14,031 nt of DNA from an uncultured bacterium (GTDB lineage Bacteria > Patescibacteriota > Saccharimonadia > Saccharimonadales > Saccharimonadaceae). Shown piece after piece: positions 1-8,102 of this stretch. Within the stretch, counting starts at the first letter, position 1, and every line of letters begins with the position of its first letter. The notes under the pieces were generated by a model. It searched no databases and was not told where the DNA came from. It saw nothing but the letters and a program-made list of their open reading frames with translations. The position numbers and the translations under genes are program-made. The stretch covers positions 1-14,031 of the forward strand of contig CALIMO010000109.1 in assembly GCA_938045655.1 (NCBI GenBank). Direction: 5' to 3'.

Positions 1-1373
1 AGCATATGTTGGTTCGTAATAAAGAAGCCTTGAACTATGTTTTTAAAAATCGCAAACTTTCGAAAGAAATTGTGCAAGAGTTCAAAATTGGTTTTGCTCC
101 AAATACTCAAAAAATGCTCACGAATTTTTTGCTAAAAAAAGGTTTTGCGATGAGCGATATTCGTGATGCTGGGTTACTAAACCGATTTGGCGGCGATATT
201 TTTCGAAATCGAATGGTGATTACTTTGCAGGATTCTGGTGGATCGCCAGTTGGTTTTACTGGCCGAATTATTAAAGACGAGCCAAATGCGCCAAAATATT
301 TAAACACACCTCAAACTCTGCTTTATGATAAATCTTCAAACATTTTTGGTCTTTCGCAAGCAAAAAATGAAATTCGAAAAGCTGGTTTTGTGGTTGTGGT
401 TGAAGGAAATATGGATGTAATTTCGAGCCACCAATCTGGTGTGAAAAATGTGGTTGCAACAGCTGGTACGGCAATGACAGTTCATCATTTGAAGGCTCTT
501 GGTAGGTTTTCGAATGATGTTCGCCTCTGTTTTGATAGCGATCAAGCTGGAGTTAGCGCTACCGAGCGAGCGATTTCACTGGGTCAACAAGCTGGCGTGG
601 AGCTTTCAATTATAACCCTAAACCAATCGGCAGGTGAAGCTAAAGACCCAGATGAATTAATTCAAAAAGATTTGGAACTTTGGAAGGACTCAATTTCGAA
701 ACCACAACCGGCGATAGAATGGATTTTTGACCAATATGAAAAGCGGCTAAATATTGCAACTGCTGTAGGGAAAAAAGAGTTTTCCACAATAGCGCTGAAA
801 CTTGTGGAAAACTTAAATGACCCTGTGGAAAAAGATTTTTATATTGAACAAATTTCGAAAAGAATTGGCGTTTCGAAAACAACATTACTCGGAAAATTTG
901 ACGAAAAGCCTAGGCCAGTTAAACCAAAAAAGCGAATAAAAATTGAAAAAACTGACGAGAAATTTGTTGATGAATATATTTATGAAGATGATTTGTTGGC
1001 TCTTGCGATTAAAGAACGGAAGCTTGCTGAAATGTTGAGCGAATTGCAAGATGATATTTTGCACGATAAGCAGCGAAATCAAATTCTGCAAATTTTGAAA
1101 TCAAATGATCTCGATCTCTTGAAAAACTTCGATGATTATGTTAAAATACTTCTATTAAAGGCTGACGAACGACTCGGGAATATAAAAGGCAGTGCCACCG
1201 ACGAAATGAAGCGTTTGATTCATAAAATTAAAACCCAAAATTTACAAGAACGAAAAGTAAATCTTCAAGAGCAACTCGAAGATGCTGAAATTCAAGGTGA
1301 TGAAAATTTGAAAATGAAGATTTTGATGGAAATTATGCAATTAAATAAGGAGCTGAATAGTGGTAAAAGGTAA
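1..1373 (+). CDS. dnaG: DNA primase DnaG, 5' end outside the window
   Basis: Primase makes the RNA primers for replication. The frame is open to the left edge (the first full codon starts at 3), and the visible ATG at 6 lies inside the family's conserved core, so the gene is cut by the window. About 456 codons are visible. The N-terminal CHC2 zinc domain and part of the catalytic N-terminal subdomain are missing. Numbered from the Met at 6: a basic FRNR..GF.GRII segment (66-88), PKYLNTP (96-102), then the Toprim metal site with EGNMD (133-137, E133) and DSDQAG (177-182, D177 and D179). The family usually has EGYMD; Asn replaces Tyr here. The C-terminal third is helical and charged, as expected for the helicase-binding domain. 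The 3' end overlaps rpoD by 14 nt, the classic primase-sigma pairing. Identification is very secure; the true start is unknown. Confidence 0.95.
   Translation, partial: HMLVRNKEALNYVFKNRKLSKEIVQEFKIGFAPNTQKMLTNFLLKKGFAMSDIRDAGLLNRFGGDIFRNRMVITLQDSGGSPVGFTGRIIKDEPNAPKYLNTPQTLLYDKSSNIFGLSQAKNEIRKAGFVVVVEGNMDVISSHQSGVKNVVATAGTAMTVHHLKALGRFSNDVRLCFDSDQAGVSATERAISLGQQAGVELSIITLNQSAGEAKDPDELIQKDLELWKDSISKPQPAIEWIFDQYEKRLNIATAVGKKEFSTIALKLVENLNDPVEKDFYIEQISKRIGVSKTTLLGKFDEKPRPVKPKKRIKIEKTDEKFVDEYIYEDDLLALAIKERKLAEMLSELQDDILHDKQRNQILQILKSNDLDLLKNFDDYVKILLLKADERLGNIKGSATDEMKRLIHKIKTQNLQERKVNLQEQLEDAEIQGDENLKMKILMEIMQLNKELNSGKR
1347..1352 (+). promoter_or_regulatory. Shine-Dalgarno site fixing the rpoD GTG start
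   Basis: AAGGAG lies inside the 3' end of dnaG, 7 nt before the GTG at 1360. The next possible starts are too far downstream to use it. It supports a GTG start for rpoD and translation within the dnaG message. Confidence 0.75.
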
Positions 1374-2373
1374 GAGCAAAAAAGAACTACCAGAAGAAAT
1401 TCTAAATGAAGACGGCATTGTGGATGCGACTCTTTCGCTTGATGATTTCGAACCAGATTTTGACGACCTTGCGGTTGAAGATGAAGAAGATATTACTGAA
1501 GAAGATTTATTGAATGGTGCTTATAACGATGATATAACAGATGATAGCGTTCGAATGTATCTTCGTGAAATTGGTAAGATTCCACTTCTTTCACTCGAAA
1601 AAGAGACCGAGCTTGCTGAAAAAGCAATGCAGGGCGATCAACGTGCAAAAGATAAAATGGCTGAAGCAAACATGCGTTTGGTTGTTTCAATTGCGAAAAG
1701 ATATTCTGGCCGTGGTTTAGAGCTACTTGATTTAATTCAAGAAGGGAACACAGGGCTTCTTCGTGCGGTTGATAAATTCGACCCAAGTAAAGGTTTTAAA
1801 TTCTCAACTTATGCAACTTGGTGGATTCGGCAGGCAATTACACGCGCAATTGCCGACCAAGCTCGGACTATTCGAATTCCTGTTCATATGGTTGAAACGA
1901 TTAACAAACTTATGCGAACTTCTCGTCGATTGACGCAAGAGTTAAACCGTGAGCCAACCAACCAAGAACTCGCTAAAGAAATGGATATGGATGTTGAAAA
2001 AATTGAATATATCCAAAAAATTAAGCAAGATATCACCTCTTTGGACGCTGGAATTGGTCGTGATGGCGAGGAAGGCGAAGAATCAACACTTGGTGATTTT
2101 ATCGAAGATGAAGATACTGCTAGCCCAGAAGAATCTGCAACGGTTCAGCTTTTGAAAGAACAAGTTCGTGAAATTCTTTCAACGCTTTCTGATCGTGAGC
2201 GGAAAATTCTTGAAATGCGTTTTGGTTTAAATGGCACAAAAAGTCATACGCTTGAAGAAGTTGGTCTTGAATTTGCGGTAACTCGCGAGCGGATTCGCCA
2301 GATTGAAGCTAAAGCTTTAATGAAACTCAAAAAGCATAAAGATTCGAAAAAGCTTCATGAATATTTGGACTAA
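1360..2373 (+). CDS. rpoD: Primary sigma factor RpoD (sigma-70/SigA type)
   Basis: Promoter-recognition subunit of RNA polymerase, 337 aa from a GTG start. There is no region 1.1; instead an acidic N-terminus (about residues 8-62) precedes region 1.2 ([12 protein letters not shown], 61-72). Region 2 follows, with the -10 reading helix [15 protein letters not shown] (150-164), whose Q158 and T161 align with E. coli Q437 and T440. Region 3.0 has RIPVHMVET (172-180), keeping H176 and E179, the equivalents of the E. coli residues that read the TG of an extended -10. Region 4.2 has the -35 helix [14 protein letters not shown] (307-320). Overlaps dnaG by 14 nt. It is probably the housekeeping sigma factor. 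Its conserved region 3.0 fits the TGn promoters seen elsewhere in this window. Confidence 0.97.
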   Translation: MVKGKSKKELPEEILNEDGIVDATLSLDDFEPDFDDLAVEDEEDITEEDLLNGAYNDDITDDSVRMYLREIGKIPLLSLEKETELAEKAMQGDQRAKDKMAEANMRLVVSIAKRYSGRGLELLDLIQEGNTGLLRAVDKFDPSKGFKFSTYATWWIRQAITRAIADQARTIRIPVHMVETINKLMRTSRRLTQELNREPTNQELAKEMDMDVEKIEYIQKIKQDITSLDAGIGRDGEEGEESTLGDFIEDEDTASPEESATVQLLKEQVREILSTLSDRERKILEMRFGLNGTKSHTLEEVGLEFAVTRERIRQIEAKALMKLKKHKDSKKLHEYLD

Positions 2374-2394
2374 ACGTGGTGGGGAAAGGTTAAG

Positions 2395-3039
2395 ATGAAA
2401 GAAAAAATTATACGAATTGCACCAATTTTATTGATTATTGCGATTGCAATTCTTTCAATTATTACAGTTGTAACAATTGTTAATGCATTTATGAATAGTG
2501 GAAATGGTTCAGACCAAGCTCAGCAGGCGAACAATGAAACTTCGAAAGAAGATAATTCGCCTTCAAGCAAAGAATTGTTAAGCGCTGATCAAAACCGCAG
2601 TGTTAAAATGGTGGTCCGTGGGCCTATTGTTGCACAAGAGAATTTTCGTTCTTACACGGTTGAGGTTTCACTAAAATTTCGAAAACTTACAACTTACAAA
2701 GGTTATCTTGGCGAAGTAATTAAAGAGGTTAAGCTTGATAACAATACTGAATCTTATACACAATTTGTGAATGCTTTAAATAAAGCGAATATGATGAAGG
2801 GAACTCCTTTTAGCGGCGAGGCGGATGATTTAGCTGGTGTTTGTGCTACTGGTCATCTTTATGATTTCTCAATGCTAAAAGATGATAAAACTGAAAAACA
2901 CCTCTGGACTTCAACTTGCTCGGGTTCAAAAGGTTCACTTATTGCAAATACAAAACAATTGCAAAATTTGTTCATTGCGCAAGTTCCTGGACATGAACAA
3001 ATCGTTCGCGATCTTGGAATAAATGAAATTAAACGCTAA
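2395..3039 (+). CDS. Unrecognised membrane-anchored extracytoplasmic protein, 214 aa
   Basis: I do not recognise the family. A short basic N-terminus (MKEKIIRI) is followed by one strong hydrophobic segment (residues 8-32). Next comes a polar low-complexity linker rich in Ser, Asn, Gln and Asp (34-66), then a soluble domain of about 145 residues. This layout suggests an N-terminal anchor with the domain outside the cell. The only two cysteines (C150, C175) lie in the domain, flanking a segment ending in W171, so a disulfide is plausible. There is no lipobox. The start follows a modest GGGGAAAGG purine stretch and sits 21 nt after rpoD; the 3' end overlaps the HAD gene by 17 nt. Position suggests co-transcription with rpoD, but nothing in the sequence gives a function. 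It may be a lineage-restricted surface protein. Confidence 0.85.
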   Translation: MKEKIIRIAPILLIIAIAILSIITVVTIVNAFMNSGNGSDQAQQANNETSKEDNSPSSKELLSADQNRSVKMVVRGPIVAQENFRSYTVEVSLKFRKLTTYKGYLGEVIKEVKLDNNTESYTQFVNALNKANMMKGTPFSGEADDLAGVCATGHLYDFSMLKDDKTEKHLWTSTCSGSKGSLIANTKQLQNLFIAQVPGHEQIVRDLGINEIKR

Positions 3040-3436
3040 AGTTTTGATTTTTGACTGCTTCGGAGTGCTGGTTTCTCGCCAGCCTTCTTCGGAGCATCTT
3101 TTTGAGTATACTTGGCAAAAGGATCAAAATTTGTTGAATTTTATTCGAAAAAATAAAGCTAAAGGTTCGAAAATTGGCGTTTTATCTAATGTCGCACAAT
3201 ATCAATTTAATCAGCTTTTCTCAAAAGAGGAGCAGGAGGAGCTCTTTGATTTCTTGGTGCTTTCGGGTGAGGTTGGTTTTTTGAAACCTTCAAAAGAGAT
3301 TTTTAAAATTGCAATTGATAAAAGTGAGGCTTGTTTAAATGAAATTTACTTTTTTGATGATTCTTGGCAAAATGTTGAAGCTGCCAAAAAACTTGGAATA
3401 AACGCATTTTTATATCAAAATTGGAATGAATTTTAG
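3023..3436 (+). CDS. Small HAD-superfamily protein without a cap domain
   Basis: A 137-aa haloacid-dehalogenase-fold protein. The four HAD motifs are visible: motif I FDCFGVL (D11 is the expected nucleophile), motif II VLSN (S55), motif III lysine in GFLKPS (K88), and motif IV FFDDS (D112, D113). Position D+2 is F13; phosphatases have Asp there, while haloacid dehalogenases and some other members have a non-acidic residue. Only about 44 residues separate motifs I and II, so there is no room for the usual helical C1 cap, and the protein is much shorter than the common 200-230 aa. Substrate unknown; a phosphatase is possible but not assured given F13. Starts inside the preceding gene (17-nt overlap) behind a weak GGA ribosome site, suggesting translational coupling. 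Confidence 0.85.
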   Translation: MKLNAKVLIFDCFGVLVSRQPSSEHLFEYTWQKDQNLLNFIRKNKAKGSKIGVLSNVAQYQFNQLFSKEEQEELFDFLVLSGEVGFLKPSKEIFKIAIDKSEACLNEIYFFDDSWQNVEAAKKLGINAFLYQNWNEF

Positions 3437-3456
3437 AAAGAATTTAAGGAGGAATA

Positions 3457-4338
3457 ATGCCAGAATTACCAGAAGTTGAAACAGTTGTAAGAGGCTTGAA
3501 TCGACTAATTTTAAAAAAGAAAATTGCGAAAGTTAAACACGATTGGCCTAAAAGTTTTCCGAATGCTGAAAGAGATGTTCAGGATTTTATGATTGGTGCT
3601 GAAATTTTGAATGTTCGCCGCCGCGGAAAAGCTATAATTATTGAGCTAGAGAATGGTTGGTCGCTTGTAACGCACCTTCGAATGACGGGGCAAATGGTCT
3701 ATCGTGGCGAAGAAAACTGGGGCGCAGGGCATCCAAATGAGGATTTTTTGAATGATCTTCCAAATAAATCAACACGAGTTGAGATTGATTTTGAAGATGA
3801 AACTAAATTATTTTTTAATGACCAGCGAAAATTTGGCTATATGAAACTATTACCAATACCAGAAATTGAAAATTTACCATTTTTTCAAAAGCTCGGTCCT
3901 GAACCTCTTGAAGATAATTTTACGGTTGAAATTTTAAAAAATCGTCTTTCGAAAAAACAAAATAGTATGATAAAGCCTGCGATTTTAGAGCAAAGTGTTA
4001 TTGCTGGTGTTGGAAATATCTATGCTGATGAGGCCTTGTGGCGAGCAAAAATTCACCCTGAAACTAGAGTTAAAGATTTTTCGAACGAAGATTTTGTGAA
4101 TTTGCATGAGGCAATTCGTTTTGTGATGAATGAATCGATTAAAAGAGGTGGATCAACCGACCGAAATTATGTTAATGCAGACGGCTCACGCGGAAATTAT
4201 TTAAATTATGCCGCCGTTTATCATAAAGATGGCGAGCCTTGTAAACGTTGTGGAACAGAAATCTCAAAAATTCGTGTTGGTGGTAGAGGAACACATTTTT
4301 GCACAAATTGCCAAAAAATTAAAGGTAGTGAAAACTGA
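3457..4338 (+). CDS. mutM: Formamidopyrimidine-DNA glycosylase (Fpg/MutM)
   Basis: Base-excision repair enzyme that removes 8-oxoguanine and formamidopyrimidines and nicks the abasic site. 293 aa. It begins MPELPEVETV, with the catalytic Pro2 (exposed after Met removal) and Glu3. RRGK (55-58) supplies the conserved K58, and HLRMTG (73-78) the strand-intercalating Met. NDQRKFG (121-127) has R124 and F126 where E. coli has R109 and F111. The helix-two-turn-helix region is around QNSMIKPAILEQ and VGNIYADEALW (168-195). A C-terminal zinc finger has C262, C265, C282 and C285, ending in FCTNCQK. Strong AAGGAGG ribosome site 4 nt before the ATG. Its TGA shares one base with the holA ATG, showing TGA is a stop here. 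All catalytic residues are intact. Confidence 0.97.
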   Translation: MPELPEVETVVRGLNRLILKKKIAKVKHDWPKSFPNAERDVQDFMIGAEILNVRRRGKAIIIELENGWSLVTHLRMTGQMVYRGEENWGAGHPNEDFLNDLPNKSTRVEIDFEDETKLFFNDQRKFGYMKLLPIPEIENLPFFQKLGPEPLEDNFTVEILKNRLSKKQNSMIKPAILEQSVIAGVGNIYADEALWRAKIHPETRVKDFSNEDFVNLHEAIRFVMNESIKRGGSTDRNYVNADGSRGNYLNYAAVYHKDGEPCKRCGTEISKIRVGGRGTHFCTNCQKIKGSEN

Positions 4339-5294
4339 TGATTGGTGGAAAAACAACAATTCTTTATGGTAATAATTCTTATGAACGCACTGCTCAACTC
4401 GCTAAAATGAAGATTGATGCTGAAAGATCTGGTTTTGAAATTCAAAAAAGTAATTCCGACGAGCTTTCGAAGAGTGATTTTGTGAGTTTAATTTGTGGCG
4501 TTAGTTTGTTATCTGAAAAACGTTTTGTTTATATCCGAAATTTGAGCGAAAACTCAGAAATTTGGCAGAATTTAGCTGAAATTTTACCAAGAATTTCAAC
4601 CGATGTTCATCTTTGTTTAATTGAAGATAAAATCGATAAGCGCTCAGTTGTTTATAAGGCGATTTCGAAAATTGTTGAATTATATGAATTTAAGAATTTA
4701 ATTGCAAGAGATTCGAAAAAAATGGCAGAGTTTGCACGACTTTTTGCAAAAAAACAAGATTTGTCGCTTGATAATAAAACGGCGAATTTTTTGATTTCTT
4801 GGGTTGGTGTTGATGAATGGCGAATACGTGATGCAATCGAAAAAATAGCGTTAATTGGCGAGGCTAATGAACAAAATATTCGTGAATTTGTTCCGCAGAA
4901 TATTGAGAGTAATGCATTTGCAATTATTGAAATGATGTTTTTGGGCGATATTTTGAAGTTGCAAGAAGAGTTTTCGAAATTAAAAATTACAGATGGCGAA
5001 GATGGAGCTTTTCGCTTTTTAGGAATGATTTCAACACAAATTTTTAATTTAGTAGCCTTAAAAATCGGTAAAAATATTGGGAAAACTACGGCAGAAATTG
5101 CTAAAGAAATCGGTGCGAATACTTGGGCTTTAGGAAAAATGGAGAATTTTGTGCAAAATCTGAGCGAAAGCGAACTTGCTGAGATTGTTTCGAAATTCAC
5201 ACAGGTAGATGAAATTATTAAAACTGAAAGTGTTGATCCTTGGAATTTAGTTGAGTCAACAATTCTTGAAATTGCTAGCAAATTAAAGAGTTAA
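4338..5294 (+). CDS. holA: DNA polymerase III delta subunit (clamp loader)
   Basis: Delta opens the sliding clamp within the clamp-loader complex. 318 aa, a usual size for the family. The N-terminus ILYGNNSYERTAQL (8-21) matches the start of HolA proteins, which have a Rossmann-like fold without a working ATP site. SLLSEKRFVYIRNL (56-69) matches the conserved segment after the clamp-binding region. The middle has the delta-type helical pattern (GVDEWRIRDAIEKIALIG). The C-terminal collar is helical. No Walker A motif is present, as expected. The start overlaps the mutM stop as TGATG with no good ribosome site, so translation is probably coupled. Sequence conservation is low, as is normal for this subunit. 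Confidence 0.82.
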   Translation: MIGGKTTILYGNNSYERTAQLAKMKIDAERSGFEIQKSNSDELSKSDFVSLICGVSLLSEKRFVYIRNLSENSEIWQNLAEILPRISTDVHLCLIEDKIDKRSVVYKAISKIVELYEFKNLIARDSKKMAEFARLFAKKQDLSLDNKTANFLISWVGVDEWRIRDAIEKIALIGEANEQNIREFVPQNIESNAFAIIEMMFLGDILKLQEEFSKLKITDGEDGAFRFLGMISTQIFNLVALKIGKNIGKTTAEIAKEIGANTWALGKMENFVQNLSESELAEIVSKFTQVDEIIKTESVDPWNLVESTILEIASKLKS

Positions 5295-5320
5295 AAATAG
5301 TTTTCGAAAAAACGTTTTTG

Positions 5321-5329
5321 TGATATAAT
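5321..5329 (+). promoter_or_regulatory. Extended -10 promoter of ftsK
   Basis: TGATATAAT is a perfect -10 (5324-5329) with the TGn extension. No good -35 is found at 16-18 nt spacing (TTTTCG at 5301-5306 is the nearest). Transcription would start near 5336, only about 5 nt before the ftsK ATG. Confidence 0.65.
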
Positions 5330-5340
5330 ATAAATTGATT

Positions 5341-7605
5341 ATGGCTAAAAAACAATTAAAATCAACAAAAGGCAAATCTAAAAAAGTTTCAGCTCCAAAA
5401 CAAAGTGTTTTGCCAGCTGGTTTTTGGGCACAGGTTGGCGCAGTTATTTTGATTGCTTTTTCGCTTTTTCTTGTTTTAAGCTGGTTTGGGGCTGGTGGTT
5501 CAGCATTAGTTGCAATTCATAAAGCGCTTCTTGGGCTTATGGGCTGGGCAACTTTCTTTTTGCCAGCAGTTTTGATTTTTATTGCTGTTGAAATCTTTCG
5601 TGATGAGCAAAATCGATTTCCAATTTTAAACACTTTTGGGCTAATTCTGATTTTAATTTGGCTAAGCGGATTTTTTGGTCTATTTAAAACTTCAGCTGGC
5701 GTTCATTATGGGGGTTGGAGCGGAGAAGTTTCGAATAAAATTATGCTAGCAATGGTTAATTCAATGGTGGCGGCAATTATTTATCTTTTACTGATTTCGA
5801 TTACGCTTCTTTCGATTTTAAGAGTTTCACCAATCGTGGTGATTAAAAAGATTGGCGAAATGCTTAAAACTAGCGATTTTGCCAATGAATCTAAAAATGC
5901 CAAGGTTTTCGAAAAAGCTAAAGAATCAATGTTGCTGAAAAAAGTTAACGATTCTGATGAAGAAAAACCAGAAATTAAACTAAATGCTGGCGTTGCAGTA
6001 TTAGATAAAAAATCACAAGAAAAAGATGAGCCAAAAGAGAAAAAAGGCTTGATGCGAATTTCAAAGAAGCTGGAAAAGGTTTCGAAAGAAGAAATTAAAA
6101 AACCAGAAAATACTGGGCATATTTTTGATGATTTGAGATGGAAAGCGCCAGATTTTAGCTTACTTGAGCAATCGCAAGCTCCTGCTGATGCTGGTGATGT
6201 TGAGCAAAATGCACGCACAATTAAGAATACTTTGAGTGAATTTAATATTGAAGTTGAAATGGAAGCTGCAAATATTGGTCCAAGAGTAACTCAATATACT
6301 TTAGTTCCGCAAAGTGGCGTTAAATTAAGCAGAATTGAAAATCTTAGTGATAACATCGCTCTAAATTTGGCGGCTGAAGCAATTCGTGTTGAAGCTCCAA
6401 TTCCAGGGAAACGTGCAGTTGGTATTGAAATTCCAAATTTGAAGTCGGCCGATGTGCGGCTTTATGGTGTTCTAGATTCAAAGGAATGGAAAAACTCACA
6501 CGACCCGCTAACTTTTGCAATAGGCAAAGATATCTCTGGTCATCCGGTTGTTGGAAATTTGGCAAAAATGCCACATCTTTTGATCGCTGGTCAAACTGGT
6601 TCAGGAAAATCCGTAATGATGAATGCACTTTTAACGAGCTTGCTTTATCGCCATTCGCCAAGCGAATTGAAGTTAATTATGGTTGATCCAAAAGTTGTAG
6701 AAATGACCGCTTATGAAGATATTCCACACCTTTTAACGCCAATTATTAATGATTCCGAAAAAGCGCTCTCAGCTCTTCGCTGGGCGGTGAATGAAATGGA
6801 GCGGCGCTATCGTGTTTTAGCTGATGAAAAAATTAAAGAAATCAAGAGCTATAATAAGCATGTAATTTCGAAAAATGAAAAAATCAAGAAGAATACGCCA
6901 GAAGGGGAAGAGCCAAAACTTCTTGAGCCTTTGCCATATATCGTAATTGTGGTTGATGAGCTTGCTGACTTGATGATGGCGGCCTCAAAAGATGTTGAAG
7001 CTATGATTGTGCGAATTGCTCAAAAAGCACGCGCAGTTGGAATTCATCTTGTTCTTGCAACTCAAAAACCAGTTGTTAGCGTTGTGACGGGCTTGATTAA
7101 AGGTAATGTTCCGAGTCGAATTGCTTTTAAGGTTGCGGCAAATGGTGATTCTCGAACGATTCTTGATCGTGGCGGTGCTGAAAAACTACTTGGTTATGGT
7201 GATATGCTTTTCTATATGAATGGAGCTTCTAATTTGAAGCGTGTTCAGGGAGCTTGGGTAACCGATGAGGAAGTTCTACGAGTAACTAATTTTATCCGTT
7301 CGCAAGGTCCGCCACAATATAATGACGAAGTTATTTCGCAACCAGTTCAAACGCCAAGCTCAATGGGTGGTGTTGTGATGAATGGCGGTAGCTCTTCGGC
7401 TGATGAAACTTTCGAAACGGCTGTAAAAATTGTAATTGAAGCACGAAAAGCTTCAACTAGCTATTTGCAACGTAGGCTCGGAATTGGTTATAGTCGTGCC
7501 GCAAAATTAATCGATGATATGGAAGATAAAGGAATTGTCGGTCCGCCAAACGGTTCAAAGCCTCGCGAGGTTTTAGTTTCGAGCTATGAAGAAATCGGTG
7601 AATAA
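5341..7605 (+). CDS. ftsK: DNA translocase FtsK/SpoIIIE
   Basis: Hexameric septal ATPase that pumps chromosome ends apart at division. 754 aa from the ATG. Basic N-terminus, four membrane segments (about 29-49, 62-84, 96-115, 138-160), then a short charged linker (about 170-285) rather than the very long E. coli one. The motor has the FtsK alpha/beta core: Walker A GQTGSGKS (417-424), Walker B IVIVVDE (534-540), then ATQKP (573-577) and PSRIAF (591-596). The C-terminal gamma winged helix (about 688-754) carries STSYLQRRLGIGYSRAA and reads polar chromosome motifs in this family. There is no Shine-Dalgarno site; the ATG is about 5 nt after the predicted transcription start. An in-frame TTG at 5335 would add two residues and is the alternative start. 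The gene has its own promoter and terminator. Confidence 0.97.
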   Translation: MAKKQLKSTKGKSKKVSAPKQSVLPAGFWAQVGAVILIAFSLFLVLSWFGAGGSALVAIHKALLGLMGWATFFLPAVLIFIAVEIFRDEQNRFPILNTFGLILILIWLSGFFGLFKTSAGVHYGGWSGEVSNKIMLAMVNSMVAAIIYLLLISITLLSILRVSPIVVIKKIGEMLKTSDFANESKNAKVFEKAKESMLLKKVNDSDEEKPEIKLNAGVAVLDKKSQEKDEPKEKKGLMRISKKLEKVSKEEIKKPENTGHIFDDLRWKAPDFSLLEQSQAPADAGDVEQNARTIKNTLSEFNIEVEMEAANIGPRVTQYTLVPQSGVKLSRIENLSDNIALNLAAEAIRVEAPIPGKRAVGIEIPNLKSADVRLYGVLDSKEWKNSHDPLTFAIGKDISGHPVVGNLAKMPHLLIAGQTGSGKSVMMNALLTSLLYRHSPSELKLIMVDPKVVEMTAYEDIPHLLTPIINDSEKALSALRWAVNEMERRYRVLADEKIKEIKSYNKHVISKNEKIKKNTPEGEEPKLLEPLPYIVIVVDELADLMMAASKDVEAMIVRIAQKARAVGIHLVLATQKPVVSVVTGLIKGNVPSRIAFKVAANGDSRTILDRGGAEKLLGYGDMLFYMNGASNLKRVQGAWVTDEEVLRVTNFIRSQGPPQYNDEVISQPVQTPSSMGGVVMNGGSSSADETFETAVKIVIEARKASTSYLQRRLGIGYSRAAKLIDDMEDKGIVGPPNGSKPREVLVSSYEEIGE

Positions 7606-7622
7606 TTTTGCCGATTTTTTTA
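7589..7622 (+). terminator. Intrinsic terminator of ftsK, overlapping its stop codon
   Basis: AAATCGG (7592-7598) pairs with CCGATTT (7611-7617) around a 12-nt loop, and A/T pairs extend the stem outward. A T run follows (ccgatttttttatttt). The stem's left arm is ftsK coding sequence, and the TAA stop (7603-7605) is in the loop. The remaining stretch to 7678 is A/T-rich with no gene. Confidence 0.75.
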
Positions 7623-7678
7623 TTTTCTAATAATGTTTTTTAATAGATTCTTAAAATTAAAGAAATATTGGAGTTTTA

Positions 7679-7707
7679 TTGATTTTTTTCTCTAAAAATG
7701 ATATAAT
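7679..7707 (+). promoter_or_regulatory. Promoter of the rpsF-ssb-rpsR operon
   Basis: -35 TTGATT (7679-7684), 17-nt spacer, -10 TATAAT (7702-7707) with a TGa extension at 7699-7701. This is the best-matched promoter in the window. Predicted start is near 7714, giving a leader of about 52 nt. Confidence 0.8.
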
Positions 7708-7725
7708 TTAAAAGAATATTAGCTC

Positions 7726-7747
7726 AGCTTATTTGAAAGAATAGGCT
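7726..7747 (+). promoter_or_regulatory. Leader hairpin upstream of rpsF
   Basis: AGCTTATT (7726-7733) pairs with AATAGGCT (7740-7747): 8 bp with one G-U pair and a 6-nt loop (tgaaag). It lies in the predicted leader, 6 nt before the ribosome site AAAGGAG (7754-7760). There is no T run after it, so it is not a terminator. S6:S18 autoregulatory leaders are known upstream of rpsF in many bacteria, but the CCG feature of that motif is not seen. A regulatory role is inference. Confidence 0.35.
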
Positions 7748-7765
7748 TTAACCAAAGGAGTAAAA

Positions 7766-8077
7766 ATGAAGGATTACGAACTTACAGTTCTTGTTCATCC
7801 AGACTTCGAAAGTGATCTTGAAAAAGTGCTTGATAAGGTTCGAAGTTTGATTACTGCTAACGGCGGTGAAATTGCAAAAGAAGACAATTGGGGTAAGAAA
7901 AAACTTGCTTACGCTATTAAAGGTCAGGATTTTGCAATTTATGCTGCAATGGATGTTAAACTTCCAGCTGCTGCACCCCTAAAAATCAGTAATACTTTGA
8001 ACATTACCGACGAAGTTTTGCGATATTTGCTTGTTAAAGCAGAAGCACGACCAGTTGTAGAATCAGAAGAAAAATAA
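7766..8077 (+). CDS. rpsF: 30S ribosomal protein S6
   Basis: 103 aa, a usual length for S6, which binds S18 on the platform of the small subunit. The protein shows the typical MKDYELTVLVHPD start, a middle WGKKKLAYAIKGQDFAIY (42-59; the family's WGkrkLAYpI..), and the closing LNITDEVLRYLLVK (77-90). It ends in an acidic tail. Strong AAAGGAG ribosome site 5 nt before the ATG. First gene of the conserved rpsF-ssb-rpsR operon, under the TTGATT/TATAAT promoter. Confidence 0.97.
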   Translation: MKDYELTVLVHPDFESDLEKVLDKVRSLITANGGEIAKEDNWGKKKLAYAIKGQDFAIYAAMDVKLPAAAPLKISNTLNITDEVLRYLLVKAEARPVVESEEK

Positions 8078-8102
8078 TTTAAGAATAGGATAGAAGATAG
8101 TT

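Noticed and set aside
4336..4340. Possible recoding of TGA as glycine, as in some Patescibacteria
   Set aside because: mutM ends at TGA right after its zinc finger, holA starts there, and no gene in the window has an in-frame TGA.
4652..5281. 209-codon open frame on the minus strand opposite holA
   Set aside because: It mirrors the holA coding frame, has no ribosome site or recognisable domain, and its Ser/Phe/Ile-rich sequence is what an antisense shadow of this codon usage gives.
5295..5320. Terminator between holA and ftsK
   Set aside because: The A/T runs around TTTTCGAAAA and AAAACGTTTT are short palindromes without a G/C-rich stem and proper loop.
5781..6218. 145-codon minus-strand frame opposite the ftsK linker
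   Set aside because: Low-complexity Ser/Phe-rich shadow of the Lys/Glu-rich FtsK linker; no start signals or family resemblance.
7714..7765. Known S6:S18 leader or a metabolite riboswitch
   Set aside because: No CCG bulge and too short for a known riboswitch; only a single simple hairpin is seen.
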